Source: Nocardia alni (GTDB taxonomy: Bacteria; Actinomycetota; Actinomycetes; Mycobacteriales; Mycobacteriaceae). Taken from it: 64,000 nt of DNA. Below are positions 1-8,305 of the stretch, piece after piece (position 1 is the stretch's first letter; each line of letters begins with the position of its first letter). A program made the translations under genes and the position numbers. Under the pieces are notes generated by a model. The model saw only the letters and a program-made list of their open reading frames with translations, was not told the origin of the DNA and ran no database searches. The stretch covers positions 1 to 64,000 of the forward strand of contig NZ_JAGPOX010000013.1 in assembly GCF_019038435.1 (NCBI RefSeq). The letters are read 5' to 3'.

Positions 1-121
1 GTCGTACCTTCTACAAGTTTTTCTGCTCCTTTTTGCACTGTTTCTTTTTTTTTTTCAAGCAGAAGACGGCATACGAGTTTAGCGAGTGTCTCGTGGGCTC
101 GGAGATGTGTATAAGAGAAAG
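1..121. other. Illumina Nextera/P7 adapter read-through (sequencing artefact)
   Basis: Positions 56-77 equal the first 22 bases of the Illumina P7 primer, 78-79 are TT where AT is expected, 80-87 (TAGCGAGT) lie in the i7 index slot, 88-102 match the Nextera read-2 adapter and 103-121 match the transposase mosaic end with one mismatch. A T-rich run (41-55) precedes P7, as expected for the reverse complement of a read that ran through its insert into adapter and then poly-A. Bases 1-40 are probably low-quality tail. None of this is genomic, and real sequence begins at about 122. Confidence 0.97.
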
Positions 122-155
122 GGGTAGCGCCGGATCGCAGGGCCGGGCCAGCTAA

Positions 156-191
156 TTTCAGGAGAGGTTGAATCGAAATATTTCAGGAGAG
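156..191. promoter_or_regulatory. Direct repeat upstream of the alcohol dehydrogenase gene
   Basis: The 11-mer TTTCAGGAGAG occurs at 156-166 and again at 181-191, 25 bp apart. The second copy overlaps the perfect palindrome GAAATATTTC (175-184). The block lies about 85-120 bp before the gene at 275, where a promoter and operator are expected. Its role is inferred from position only. Confidence 0.4.
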
Positions 192-274
192 AGTATTCCG
201 TAATTGACGCCGTCTGGTTACAGTTCGATGGTCGGGTTCCGGTGGAATCCGTAAGCGGGAGAAGGAGAATGCCG

Positions 275-1288
275 ATGAGGGCTGCGGTATTGCGCGGGGG
301 TCGGGTGCAGGCGCGAGTCATCGACGATCCGGTCCCGGGGCCTGGTCAGCTGCTTGTGCGGTCGCTGGCGTGTGCGATCTGCGCGTCGGATCTGCATTTC
401 ATGGACCACCCGGAAGCCGGCGCGTACGACGACACCGGGATGGCCACCTACGACCAGGACGTCGATATCGTCATGGGGCACGAATACTGCGCCGAAGTCC
501 TCGACTACGGTCCCGGCACCGAGCGCCGGATCCCGGTCGGCACTCGGGTGAGTTCGCTGCCGGTCCTCTCGACTGCCACCGGTCGCAAGATCATCGGCCA
601 GAATCCCGAAACACCCGGTGGTTTCGGCGAATACCTGCTCCTGGACGAGGCGATCACCCAGGTGGTGGCGTCCGAGCTGCCCAGCGAGGTCGTCTGCGTC
701 GCGGACGGCATCTCCGTCGGGTGGTCGGCCGCGGCACGCGCACAGGTAACCGCGAAGGAGGCGCCGCTGGTTCTCGGGTGCGGCGCGATCGGATTGTCGG
801 CGATCGCGAATCTGAAGCGCCTGGGCATCGGCCCGATCGTCGCGGTCGACTTCGTGGCGTCGCGGCGGGAGACGGCGCTGGCGATGGGCGCGGATGTGGC
901 CGTCGATCCCGCCGAGATCTCCCCCTATCAGGCGTGGCGCGAGGCTGCCGGGCTGCCGGGCTGCGTGGTATTCGAATGTGTCGGTGTCCGTGGGGTTCTC
1001 GACTCGATCATCGCGGGTTGCGAACGCAATACGCGCATCTTCTCCGTCGGCGGCCCACCGGAGGGCGACCACCTGCACACCATGATCGCCAAGCGCAAGG
1101 GGCTGAACATCCAGTTCGGTGGCGGCCCGTTGCCGGCGCACTGGACCGAGGCGTTCGAGGCCGTGTGCTCCGGTGAGCTGGACGTCTCGCCGATGCTGGG
1201 CCGCACTGTCGGGCTCGACGGCGTGGCCGAAGCATTGGACGCCGCCCGCGCCGCCGACGGCCCCGCCCGCATCGTCGTCATCCCCTGA
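275..1288 (+). CDS. Zinc-type alcohol dehydrogenase family protein
   Basis: Medium-chain dehydrogenase/reductase of about 337 aa, predicted to oxidise an alcohol with NAD(P). The N-terminal GroES-like domain has a catalytic-zinc Cys (CAICASDLH) and the GHE pair. The Rossmann domain has GCGAIG followed by a basic region. The four-Cys structural zinc lobe of classical ADHs is missing: the segment where it should lie has no Cys. An upstream GTG (242) and ATG (269) are in frame, but GGAGAAGGAG at 258-267 is best placed for the ATG at 275. It heads a four-gene operon with a SnoaL-fold protein, a TIM-barrel protein and an SDR, suggesting breakdown of a hydroxylated carbon compound. Substrate unknown. 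Confidence 0.9.
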   Translation: MRAAVLRGGRVQARVIDDPVPGPGQLLVRSLACAICASDLHFMDHPEAGAYDDTGMATYDQDVDIVMGHEYCAEVLDYGPGTERRIPVGTRVSSLPVLSTATGRKIIGQNPETPGGFGEYLLLDEAITQVVASELPSEVVCVADGISVGWSAAARAQVTAKEAPLVLGCGAIGLSAIANLKRLGIGPIVAVDFVASRRETALAMGADVAVDPAEISPYQAWREAAGLPGCVVFECVGVRGVLDSIIAGCERNTRIFSVGGPPEGDHLHTMIAKRKGLNIQFGGGPLPAHWTEAFEAVCSGELDVSPMLGRTVGLDGVAEALDAARAADGPARIVVIP

Positions 1289-1330
1289 ACACGGTGTACG
1301 TGCACCCCCGGACGGAAAGCTGCCGAGAAA

Positions 1331-1867
1331 ATGAGTGAGATCGAGGAACTGCGCGCCATGGTCGAGGCGCTGGCGGGCCGGGTTCGCGCCCTGGAGGACC
1401 AGGTGGAGATCACGCAACTGGTCGCGCAGTACGGCCCGGCGGTCGACAGCGGCTCGGCCGAGGCCGCGGCGGCGCTGTGGACCGAGGACGGGAGGTTCGA
1501 CGCCGTTCCCCAATTACGCATGCGGGGCCGTGCGGACATCGTCGCCATGGTCAACGGTGGCCATCAGAGCCTGATCCGCAACGGGTGCGGTCACGTCCTG
1601 ACCGTGCCGCACGTCGTCGTCGACGGCGACGAGGCGACCGGCCGCAGCTACGCGCTCAACATCCGCTGGGACGCCGAGGACGACCGGTTCTGGGTGGCGC
1701 GGGTCTCCGCCAACACCTGGCGGTGGGTGCGCACCGCCGCGGGCTGGCGGGTCGCCGAACGGGTCAACGCCAACCTCGACGGCACCCCCGAGCATCGCGC
1801 CATGCTGGCCCCGCGGGAGTCCGGCGCGCCGGTGCATCCAGTAGAGGAACGATATGGTCACGAGTGA
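1331..1867 (+). CDS. SnoaL-like (NTF2-fold) protein
   Basis: A 178-aa protein. A short N-terminal coiled coil (MSEIEELRAMVEAL, with heptad leucines) leads into an NTF2/SnoaL-type cone fold: an EITQLVAQYGPAVDSG helix, then ALWTEDGRFD, a central GRADIVAMVNGGHQ helix and C-terminal strands ending in WRVAERVN. This architecture is shared by polyketide cyclases, ring-hydroxylating dioxygenase small subunits and dehydratases, so the reaction cannot be assigned. It follows the alcohol dehydrogenase by 42 nt and overlaps the next gene by 14 nt, indicating cotranscription. Confidence 0.85.
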   Translation: MSEIEELRAMVEALAGRVRALEDQVEITQLVAQYGPAVDSGSAEAAAALWTEDGRFDAVPQLRMRGRADIVAMVNGGHQSLIRNGCGHVLTVPHVVVDGDEATGRSYALNIRWDAEDDRFWVARVSANTWRWVRTAAGWRVAERVNANLDGTPEHRAMLAPRESGAPVHPVEERYGHE

Positions 1868-2717
1868 TGACGTGTTCGCTCGGCTGGCGCTGGAGCACCA
1901 GACCGTCTTCGGGCTTCCTCCTATCGAATTCATCGCTCTGGCAAATGATCTCGGCTGCCGGTACATCGCGATCGGGCTGACGAACGGCCCGCACGACCCG
2001 CATGGTTACCCGCCCTACTCGTTGCGTGAGGATGCCGCACTGCGGCGCCGGACGATCGCCGCGATGCACGAGCACGACGTCTCGATCTCGCTCGGTGAAG
2101 GGATCATCGTCCGGCCCGGCGGCGACATACGCCGCTATGCGACAGATCTGGACATCATGGCCGAACTCGGCGTGGCGACGATCAACACCACGAGCATGGA
2201 CCCGGATCTGCCCCGCAGCTTCGACGAGTTCGCGGTGCTGGCGCAGATGGCGGCCGAGCGCGGCATCGGGACGACGATCGAGTTCGCCCCCTCGCTCACG
2301 GTGGCCGACCTCGGCTGCGCGCTCGCGGCGGTACATCACGTGGCGCGCAAGGACTTCCGGTTGCTGATCGACATCATGCACCTGGTGCGCGCCGGCCACA
2401 CCACCGCCGACCTCGCATCGATCGAACCCACGGCAATCGGCTACGTACAGCTCAGCGACAACACGATTCGCCAGCGTGGTGCGGTTTACCGGGACGACAC
2501 GATCGACCGGATGGTGCCCGGCACAGGCGAATTCCCGCTGTCGCAGATCCTCGCCGCGCTGCCCCGCGATGTCGTGATCGGCCTCGAAGTACCCATGCTC
2601 GCGGCGGCGCGGGCCGGTGAATCGACACGGGATCGGGCGCGACGATGCGTCCGGGCGGCCCGCGAGCTGCTCACGGACCTGGCCGCCGCCGACTCGCCGA
2701 GGAAAGGACAGCAATGA
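1854..2717 (+). CDS. Sugar phosphate isomerase/epimerase-like TIM-barrel protein
   Basis: A 287-aa member of the xylose-isomerase-like/AP-endonuclease-2 TIM-barrel superfamily. Likely metal ligands are the Glu of TTIEFAP, the Asp of LLIDIMHLVRAGH with its following His, and the Glu of GLEVP near the C-terminus, the usual pattern for isomerases, epimerases and some dehydratases acting on polyols or keto-acids. It overlaps the SnoaL-like gene by 14 nt, and its stop codon overlaps the next start as ATGA, so it is translationally coupled on both sides. Exact substrate unknown. Confidence 0.88.
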   Translation: MVTSDDVFARLALEHQTVFGLPPIEFIALANDLGCRYIAIGLTNGPHDPHGYPPYSLREDAALRRRTIAAMHEHDVSISLGEGIIVRPGGDIRRYATDLDIMAELGVATINTTSMDPDLPRSFDEFAVLAQMAAERGIGTTIEFAPSLTVADLGCALAAVHHVARKDFRLLIDIMHLVRAGHTTADLASIEPTAIGYVQLSDNTIRQRGAVYRDDTIDRMVPGTGEFPLSQILAALPRDVVIGLEVPMLAAARAGESTRDRARRCVRAARELLTDLAAADSPRKGQQ

Positions 2718-3502
2718 CAACAGTTTTGACCGGATACGGACCGTGGGGGATCGTCGCCGGCGGATCCGACGGTGTCGGCGCCGCCTTCGCACACGCGATG
2801 GCGGCCCGAGGCATGAACGTCGTCCTGGTGGCGCGGCGCGTGCCCGTCCTCGAGGCGTTCGCCGGCGAGATCAGGGCCCGGCACGGTGTCGAAGTACGCA
2901 CCGTCGCAATCGATCTCGCCACCCCGGACGCTCTGTCGCAGCTCGAACAGGCGACAGCCGACCTGGAAATCGGCCTGTTCGTGTACAACGCCGGCGGCGA
3001 CGACCGCAGCGCCGCATTCCTCGACAAGGACCTCGCCACCCACCTCACCCTCGTCCACCGCAACTGCCACAGCGTGCTCGAAGCGGCCTACCGGTTCGGC
3101 GGCCCGATGGTTACCCGCGGCCGCGGCGCCGTGGTGCTGGTCACCTCGGGCGCGGCCTGGGCCGGTGGCGCGACCCTCGCCGCCTACGGCGCCACCAAGG
3201 CCTTCGACCTCATCCTGGCCGAGGGGCTGTGGGCCGAATGGCGCGACAGCGGGGTGGATGTGCTGGGGCTCGTCCTCGGCAAGACCGACACTCCCTCCAT
3301 GCATCGAGTCCTCGACGGGAAGGGCGGGTCGCTCGGCGAGGTCGCCGATCCGGTGGACGTCGCCGAGCAGGCCCTCGACCACCTCGGCGACGGCCCGACC
3401 TGGATCTGGGGCAGCAACCCGACCGGCGGTTCACCGTTCGGCGCGATGAGCCGCCGCGACGCCGTGCTCGTGATGAGCCGCGGCGCGACTACGACGGGGT
3501 AG
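2714..3502 (+). CDS. Short-chain dehydrogenase/reductase
   Basis: SDR of about 262 aa, an NAD(P)-dependent oxidoreductase. The cofactor loop is GGSDGVG, VYNAG forms the NNAG-equivalent, and YGATK carries the catalytic Tyr and Lys. The start at 2714 follows AGGAAAGGA and overlaps the upstream stop (ATGA); earlier in-frame starts lie inside the previous gene. It is the last gene of the left-end operon and its 3' end overlaps a convergent gene by 14 nt. Confidence 0.88.
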   Translation: MTTVLTGYGPWGIVAGGSDGVGAAFAHAMAARGMNVVLVARRVPVLEAFAGEIRARHGVEVRTVAIDLATPDALSQLEQATADLEIGLFVYNAGGDDRSAAFLDKDLATHLTLVHRNCHSVLEAAYRFGGPMVTRGRGAVVLVTSGAAWAGGATLAAYGATKAFDLILAEGLWAEWRDSGVDVLGLVLGKTDTPSMHRVLDGKGGSLGEVADPVDVAEQALDHLGDGPTWIWGSNPTGGSPFGAMSRRDAVLVMSRGATTTG

Positions 3503-4016
3503 TCATCGCCTTCTCTTCCCGTAGCAGAATCCGCGCGAGTTCGTGGCGGAGCGGTTGGGTGAGTTCTGCGATGGGCTGCTCACCGCTGGGCAGTCCCGCC
3601 GCGTGTTGGACGTAGTGGGCAGCCTTGGCGGAGAACTGGGAGGACGCGCCGGAGTCGGTCTTCTTGACCGCGACGAACAGTTCGAACGGCAGTGGCGGTG
3701 CCTGGAACAGGATCCGCGCCGCATTGCGCCAGGTGATCGTGGAATTCTCGGCGGCGCCGGGAAGTCTTCCTTCCGGCAACTGCTCGATCGCTTCGGCCAG
3801 CACATCGGTGGTCGCGTCGATGCGATGTTCGGCGCTGATCCACGCACCTGGTCGTAACGTCTTCACGATGCGTGTCAGGGTCTCGAGAGCGACGGCGCCC
3901 TCACCGTCACGACGGTCGAAAGCCAGCGAAATACCGCGCTCGCGAAGGTCTTCGAGTTCGACCGTCAAAATCTGCTGTTCCTGGTCGATCGTGGAAACTG
4001 CTGATATCGCTGGCAT
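3489..4016 (-). CDS. Hypothetical protein, 175 aa
   Basis: I do not recognise the family. The protein is soluble-looking with no signal peptide or membrane segment, and is rich in acidic helices (EDLRERG, DVLAEAIEQL) and a conserved-looking stretch around WRNAARILFQAPPLPFEL. It converges on the upstream SDR (14-nt overlap) and lies 79 nt downstream of the XRE regulator on the same strand, so it could be cotranscribed with it. Strong third-position GC supports it being a real gene. Confidence 0.6.
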   Translation of the reverse strand: MPAISAVSTIDQEQQILTVELEDLRERGISLAFDRRDGEGAVALETLTRIVKTLRPGAWISAEHRIDATTDVLAEAIEQLPEGRLPGAAENSTITWRNAARILFQAPPLPFELFVAVKKTDSGASSQFSAKAAHYVQHAAGLPSGEQPIAELTQPLRHELARILLREEKAMTTPS

Positions 4017-4095
4017 GTGGCCGAGTATTTCACGGACCCCGGATCGACCCTGTGGACGGCTGCTGCGCGGCCGCGCCCGACGGCGGATACGCGGA

Positions 4096-5025
4096 TCAGA
4101 GCGGCCCGGGCGCAGGAGAGTGGTGGGTGGGCTCTGCCGACCGGGATTGCGTAGCTGCCCAGCTGGCGAGGAGTTTGAGGCGGTCTTCGGATGCGGTGCC
4201 GGGTTCGGCGGTGTACAGGATCAGGTTGTGCACGGCTCGGACGGACAGGGGTAGGTCGAGGTCTTGGAAGGTCAGTTCCAGGTGGCCGACGTCGGGGTGC
4301 TGGAGCCGTTTGACGCCGTCGTGGCGGATCAGGACGTCGTGCGCGGCCCAGCGGTCGCGGAATTCGGGGCTGAGGGTGGACAACTCGCCGATGAGTTCGC
4401 GCAGTGCGCGGTCGCGGGGCTCGCGGGCGGCCTCGGCGCGGAGCAGGGCGGCGGTGGCGTTGCCGGCGGCGTCCCAATCGATGAAGAAGTCGTGTGCGCC
4501 GGGGTCGAGGAAGATATAGCGGGCGAGGTTGGGGCGGCCGTGCTTGTCGATGGTGGCGCTGTCGAACATCGGCGCGAGCAGGGCTCGGGCCAGGGCGTTG
4601 CCGGCGACGACGTCCGTGCGGCCGTTGCGCACGAACGCCGAGGACATCGTCATGGAGTCGAGCAGCCACCGGACCCGGGGCGGGACCTCGACGTCCCTGC
4701 GACGCGACGGCGTGCGACTCGCGGGGCGCGATGAGCGGGCCAGGTCGAACAGGTAGGTGCGTTCGTCGTCGTCCAGTCGCAGGGCGCCGGCGACCGCGTC
4801 GAGGACGTCTTCGGACACGCCGCCGATGTGCCCCTTCTCCAGTCGCGTGTACCACTCCGTGCTCACGCCGGCGAGGACGGCGACCTCCTCGCGCCGCAGC
4901 CCGGCGACCCGGCGACGGGTGCTGGTCGGCAGTCCGGCCTGCGCCGGGGTGATCTTGGCGCGCCGGCTGGCAAGGAAGTGCCGGATTTCGTCGCGGTTTC
5001 CGGGCTGCTGATCCATGTCGTTCAC
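4096..5025 (-). CDS. XRE-family regulator with MmyB-like ligand-binding domain
   Basis: A 309-aa regulator. The N-terminal helix-turn-helix (about residues 12-75) has the hallmarks of this subfamily: RRRVAGLRREEVAVLAGVS followed by WYTRLEKG. Residues from about 110 form the PAS-like MmyB/MLTR ligand-binding domain (GNALARALLAPMF, then the C-terminal HPDVGHLEL and LYTAEPGT motifs). Members next to a divergent oxidoreductase gene typically control it and bind a fatty-acid-like or small hydrophobic ligand. Here it is divergent from the aldo/keto reductase at 5211 across 185 nt. Start at 5025, or 9 nt downstream at a second ATG. Confidence 0.92.
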   Translation of the reverse strand: MNDMDQQPGNRDEIRHFLASRRAKITPAQAGLPTSTRRRVAGLRREEVAVLAGVSTEWYTRLEKGHIGGVSEDVLDAVAGALRLDDDERTYLFDLARSSRPASRTPSRRRDVEVPPRVRWLLDSMTMSSAFVRNGRTDVVAGNALARALLAPMFDSATIDKHGRPNLARYIFLDPGAHDFFIDWDAAGNATAALLRAEAAREPRDRALRELIGELSTLSPEFRDRWAAHDVLIRHDGVKRLQHPDVGHLELTFQDLDLPLSVRAVHNLILYTAEPGTASEDRLKLLASWAATQSRSAEPTHHSPAPGPL

Positions 5026-5210
5026 GGTAGCCGCTGGTCACGGCGCGAGGGGGGTTGAGATCACACCCCCGATAAACGCGACCTTGTCCGGTGGCGGTGA
5101 TCGCGGTCTGCTGGGGATCGAACGTTCCGACACGATCGCGTGGTACTGAGAAATGAGCACGAGTGCGGGGCGTCATGGACATGGAAGAACAAGCAATGGA
5201 GGTAGGGGAT
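5026..5210. promoter_or_regulatory. Divergent promoter region between XRE regulator and aldo/keto reductase
   Basis: A 185-nt divergent intergenic region expected to carry both promoters and the regulator operator. I see no perfect inverted repeat of useful length. The ribosome binding site GGAGGT (5198-5203) sets the aldo/keto reductase start at 5211. Confidence 0.4.
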
Positions 5211-6164
5211 ATGACGAGCAAGACGCTGACAACGCCGGCCGTGGCGCTGGGCACGTGGGCCTGGGGAGACAGCGGCGAGGTGGGCGAGGGCTATTTCGGC
5301 ACTCGGCTGACCGCGTCCGGTCTGCGAGAGGTCGTCGAGAAGGCGCAATCGAACGGGTTCACCCTGTGGGACACCGCGATGGTATACGGCATGGGCCGCT
5401 CGGAGACGGTCCTGGCTCAGGCGCTGAAGGGCTACGCGCGCAGCGAGTACCAGCTGTCGACGAAGTTCACCCCGCAGGTCGCGGGCGGCGGCGACGACCC
5501 GGTCGCGGACATGCTGGAGCAGAGCCTCGACCGGATGGGCACGGACTATGTGGATCTGTACTGGATCCACAACCCCGCCGACGTGGCCCGGTGGACGCCG
5601 TTTCTGATTCCGCTGCTGCGGAGCGGCAGGATCAAGCATGTCGGCGTCTCGAACCACAACCTGAAGGAGATCGCTCTCGCCGATCAGATCCTCGGCGAGG
5701 CCGGGTTCCGTGTGGAGGCGGTCCAGAACCATTACAGCCTCCTGTACCGCAGCTCCGAGCGCGCGGGCATTCTCGAGCACTGCCGCGAGCACGACGTGCG
5801 GTTCTTCTCCTACATGGTCCTCGAGCAAGGGGCGCTGACCGGCAAGTACAGCCCGGCCCATCCGTTGCCGGAGGGCAGCAGCCGGGCGGCCGTATACAAC
5901 GGCATCCTGCCCCAGTTGCAGGCGCTGACGGACAGGATGGGGGCGATCGGTCAGGACCGAGGCGCGACCGCGGCCGACGTCGCCACCGCCTGGGCCATCG
6001 CCAAGGGGACCACCCCGATCATCGGGGTCACGAAGGCGAGTTACATCGACGGGTTGATCCGAGCTCGCGGCATCGAACTGGCCGACGAGGAGATCGCGGA
6101 GCTGGAGGCGCTGGCGGATGCCGCGAACGTCGACACGCGCGGCAGCTGGGAGCACGACATGTAG
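5211..6164 (+). CDS. Aldo/keto reductase
   Basis: NADP-dependent aldo/keto reductase of about 317 aa, a single TIM barrel. It shows LWDTAMVYGMGRSE (catalytic Asp and Tyr), STKFTP (catalytic Lys), YVDLYWIHNP (catalytic His), GVSNHN and the C-terminal nucleotide-binding segment PIIGVTKASYIDG. The start at 5211 is chosen over upstream in-frame ATGs because GGAGGT lies 7 nt before it. It is divergent from an MmyB-type regulator that probably controls it. A strong hairpin follows at 6199-6225. Physiological substrate unknown. Confidence 0.92.
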   Translation: MTSKTLTTPAVALGTWAWGDSGEVGEGYFGTRLTASGLREVVEKAQSNGFTLWDTAMVYGMGRSETVLAQALKGYARSEYQLSTKFTPQVAGGGDDPVADMLEQSLDRMGTDYVDLYWIHNPADVARWTPFLIPLLRSGRIKHVGVSNHNLKEIALADQILGEAGFRVEAVQNHYSLLYRSSERAGILEHCREHDVRFFSYMVLEQGALTGKYSPAHPLPEGSSRAAVYNGILPQLQALTDRMGAIGQDRGATAADVATAWAIAKGTTPIIGVTKASYIDGLIRARGIELADEEIAELEALADAANVDTRGSWEHDM

Positions 6165-6198
6165 CAGTCGTCGGCGGGGGCATGCCACTGGGCTCCGA

Positions 6199-6225
6199 GG
6201 GCGCCCGGCATATGACCGGGCGCCC
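6199..6225. terminator. Hairpin terminator between convergent genes
   Basis: Perfect 10-bp stem GGGCGCCCGG / CCGGGCGCCC with a 7-nt loop, 35 nt after the aldo/keto reductase stop and before the convergent methyltransferase stop. No clear T tract on either side, so this is a GC-rich actinobacterial type. Confidence 0.7.
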
Positions 6226-6267
6226 CTGCGCGTCGACGGCAGCACCGGAATCGATTGAGCGGTAGAG

Positions 6268-7032
6268 CTATTCGCGACCGCCGGATGCCCTGGCCAACCA
6301 GCCGATATGGCGACCGTCCGCGGTTGCGGTGGAGACCACCCGCATTCCGGCGTGCGCTGCGAGCGTTGCGGCCTCGTCGGCGCCGACCTGTGCCCACGCG
6401 AACCAGCTACCGGTCCAGCCGCCGGTCTCCAGCCTTATCCGGTGGGTTCGCAGTCCTGTTCCCGGAGAAGCGAATTCGACGATCGCGATGCCCTGGGGAG
6501 CGAGCAGCTCCCGTGTCCGGCGCAGCAGGCGCACCGGATCTCCGCCGATGCCGATATTGCCGTCGGCGAGGAGGGCATAGCGCCATCGCCCGGATGCGGG
6601 CATCGGATCGAAGACGTCACGGTGCAGCGCGGGTGCTCCACGCCACCGGCTGACCGCCACCGCCGTGGCATCGGTGTCGATGCCCACCGCGCGGATTCCG
6701 CGGGTCACCAGCTCGGCGACCAGTCGGCCCGGGCCGCAGCCGATGTCGATGGTCGGCCCGTCGCAGCGGCCGATCAGCACTTCGTCGGCGGGGTGCACGG
6801 CGTCGGCGTAGCCGAGCCACCGTCGCATCGGAAGCCGAAGCCGCAGGCCGTCGGTGGTGCGGGCCCAGACCGGCTCACCGCCCAGCGCGCTCAGGTAGGC
6901 GACCGACACGTCCGACACTCCTGGAGTTCGGCGCACGACGGCAGACGACGATGGGGAGCTCGTGTCCGGGTCGGTCTCGATCACCGCGGCACTGCCTGGA
7001 CTCGGCCTGTCTTCAGGAATGGATTCCGTCAC
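6268..7032 (-). CDS. Class I SAM-dependent methyltransferase
   Basis: A 254-aa protein with a Ser/Thr/Pro-rich N-terminus (about 35 aa) and a Rossmann-like methyltransferase core. Motif I is DIGCGPGRL at about residue 95; AVGIDTDATAVAVSR gives the acidic ribose-binding strand end and LLADGNIGIGGD is the motif IV region. Such small stand-alone methyltransferases act on metabolites, but nothing here points to the acceptor. It is divergent from the unknown gene at 7262 and convergent with the aldo/keto reductase. Confidence 0.87.
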   Translation of the reverse strand: MTESIPEDRPSPGSAAVIETDPDTSSPSSSAVVRRTPGVSDVSVAYLSALGGEPVWARTTDGLRLRLPMRRWLGYADAVHPADEVLIGRCDGPTIDIGCGPGRLVAELVTRGIRAVGIDTDATAVAVSRWRGAPALHRDVFDPMPASGRWRYALLADGNIGIGGDPVRLLRRTRELLAPQGIAIVEFASPGTGLRTHRIRLETGGWTGSWFAWAQVGADEAATLAAHAGMRVVSTATADGRHIGWLARASGGRE

Positions 7033-7261
7033 GGGTTCGACGTTAAGGCGTCTTACTGGTGTTTCGGGGTCAGCAAATCATGACCAAACTCTGACATCGG
7101 CCGTTCGAGGACGCTGCAAACCCCGGGTGACTTTCTCCTCTGGGCACCGCGCTGCCCAGAGAGTGAGATCGGAGATGGCAGAGGAGTTCTGCTGTCGGAG
7201 ACCGGAATCGGAATGTGCACATGCCCAGCACTGTGGTTGCGGTTGGGGCGGAAGGTCAGAT

Positions 7262-8302
7262 GTGAGCAATCCGGACGATACGCAACCGCTGTGGAAGCTG
7301 TCCATGATCGCCGGGCCGGCGGGAATCGGCGGCTCGGTCCAGGTCCCCTACTATCCCGGACTGCTCGTCGAAATTCTCCGGGCGGAGATCATCGATCCGG
7401 TGACGCTGCTGTTTCAGAAGGTCCTGCACGTCACCGAATTCGTCGGCGATCCGCTGCCCGACCGAGGCGACAAGGTCGGCCTCGAGGTGTCCGTTCGCAG
7501 GCTGCGGACGCGGCTCGACGAAACGAAGCCGGGCCGTCGGCCGCAGACCGTCCGGGTCACCGGGATGTTCTCACCCGCGGTCCTGCTCAGTTACGGCTGG
7601 TGGGAACGGACCGGTCCCAGCGCGAACCCGGTCGGGCGCAACGACATTCAGCGCTGGACCTATGCCGGTTTCGAGGAATGGGCCCCATCGTGGGACTTCA
7701 CCAGCGAGGTCGAGGCCGGCGACGAGTCGCTGTTCATGGGGCAACTCGGGCACGGCGACGAGGCCAACTCGATTCTGGTCGTCGCGGTGGGCGAGCGGGC
7801 GCGCGCGATCCGGCCGGGCATCGTCGGGCTGCTGCGGCAGGGAAATATCGGCGCGATGGCCGTGGAGATCACCGGGCTGCTGTGCCATCGCAGCCACCTG
7901 CGCAAGCGCAACCCGCAACTCGCCGGGATCGCGCAGCGATGGCGCCACAGCTTCGACTACTGCCTACTGCTCGATGACGAACACCACCACGTCACGCCGA
8001 TGCACGAGGTCCCGGACTTCTACTCGGCGTATCTGTGGAAATGCCTGTGGGCCAAGGACAAGGCGCCCGCCGACGAGCCTCCCAAGCTGAACGACTGCTA
8101 TCTGATCTGGGAGCACACCGACCTCACCAAGCCCGATGCGATCCGGTACAACCTCGACAGCCTGCAACACAAGCACGAGTACCTGAGCAAGGAGTACGGC
8201 ACAATGGAACTGCTGCAGAAGTCCAGTCCGCTGATTCCGGACCGGACGAGCCTGCCCGCCGGATCATTCCAGAACCTGTTCCGCGCGGTCGGCCAGAGCT
8301 GA
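7262..8302 (+). CDS. Unrecognised protein, about 346 aa
   Basis: I do not recognise this family. The chosen GTG start (7262) has GGAAGG seven nt upstream; in-frame codons before it would place the start inside the divergent methyltransferase gene. The protein has a glycine-rich MIAGPAGIGG start region, many Trp and Tyr residues, a His cluster (DDEHHHVTPMHEVPDFYSAYLW, described here by position about 235-256) and a basic C-terminal helix. No membrane segment is apparent. It is followed after 3 nt by the GNAT gene, so the two probably act together, for example the GNAT modifying this protein or both acting on one substrate. Confidence 0.75.
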   Translation: MSNPDDTQPLWKLSMIAGPAGIGGSVQVPYYPGLLVEILRAEIIDPVTLLFQKVLHVTEFVGDPLPDRGDKVGLEVSVRRLRTRLDETKPGRRPQTVRVTGMFSPAVLLSYGWWERTGPSANPVGRNDIQRWTYAGFEEWAPSWDFTSEVEAGDESLFMGQLGHGDEANSILVVAVGERARAIRPGIVGLLRQGNIGAMAVEITGLLCHRSHLRKRNPQLAGIAQRWRHSFDYCLLLDDEHHHVTPMHEVPDFYSAYLWKCLWAKDKAPADEPPKLNDCYLIWEHTDLTKPDAIRYNLDSLQHKHEYLSKEYGTMELLQKSSPLIPDRTSLPAGSFQNLFRAVGQS

Positions 8303-8305
8303 GCG

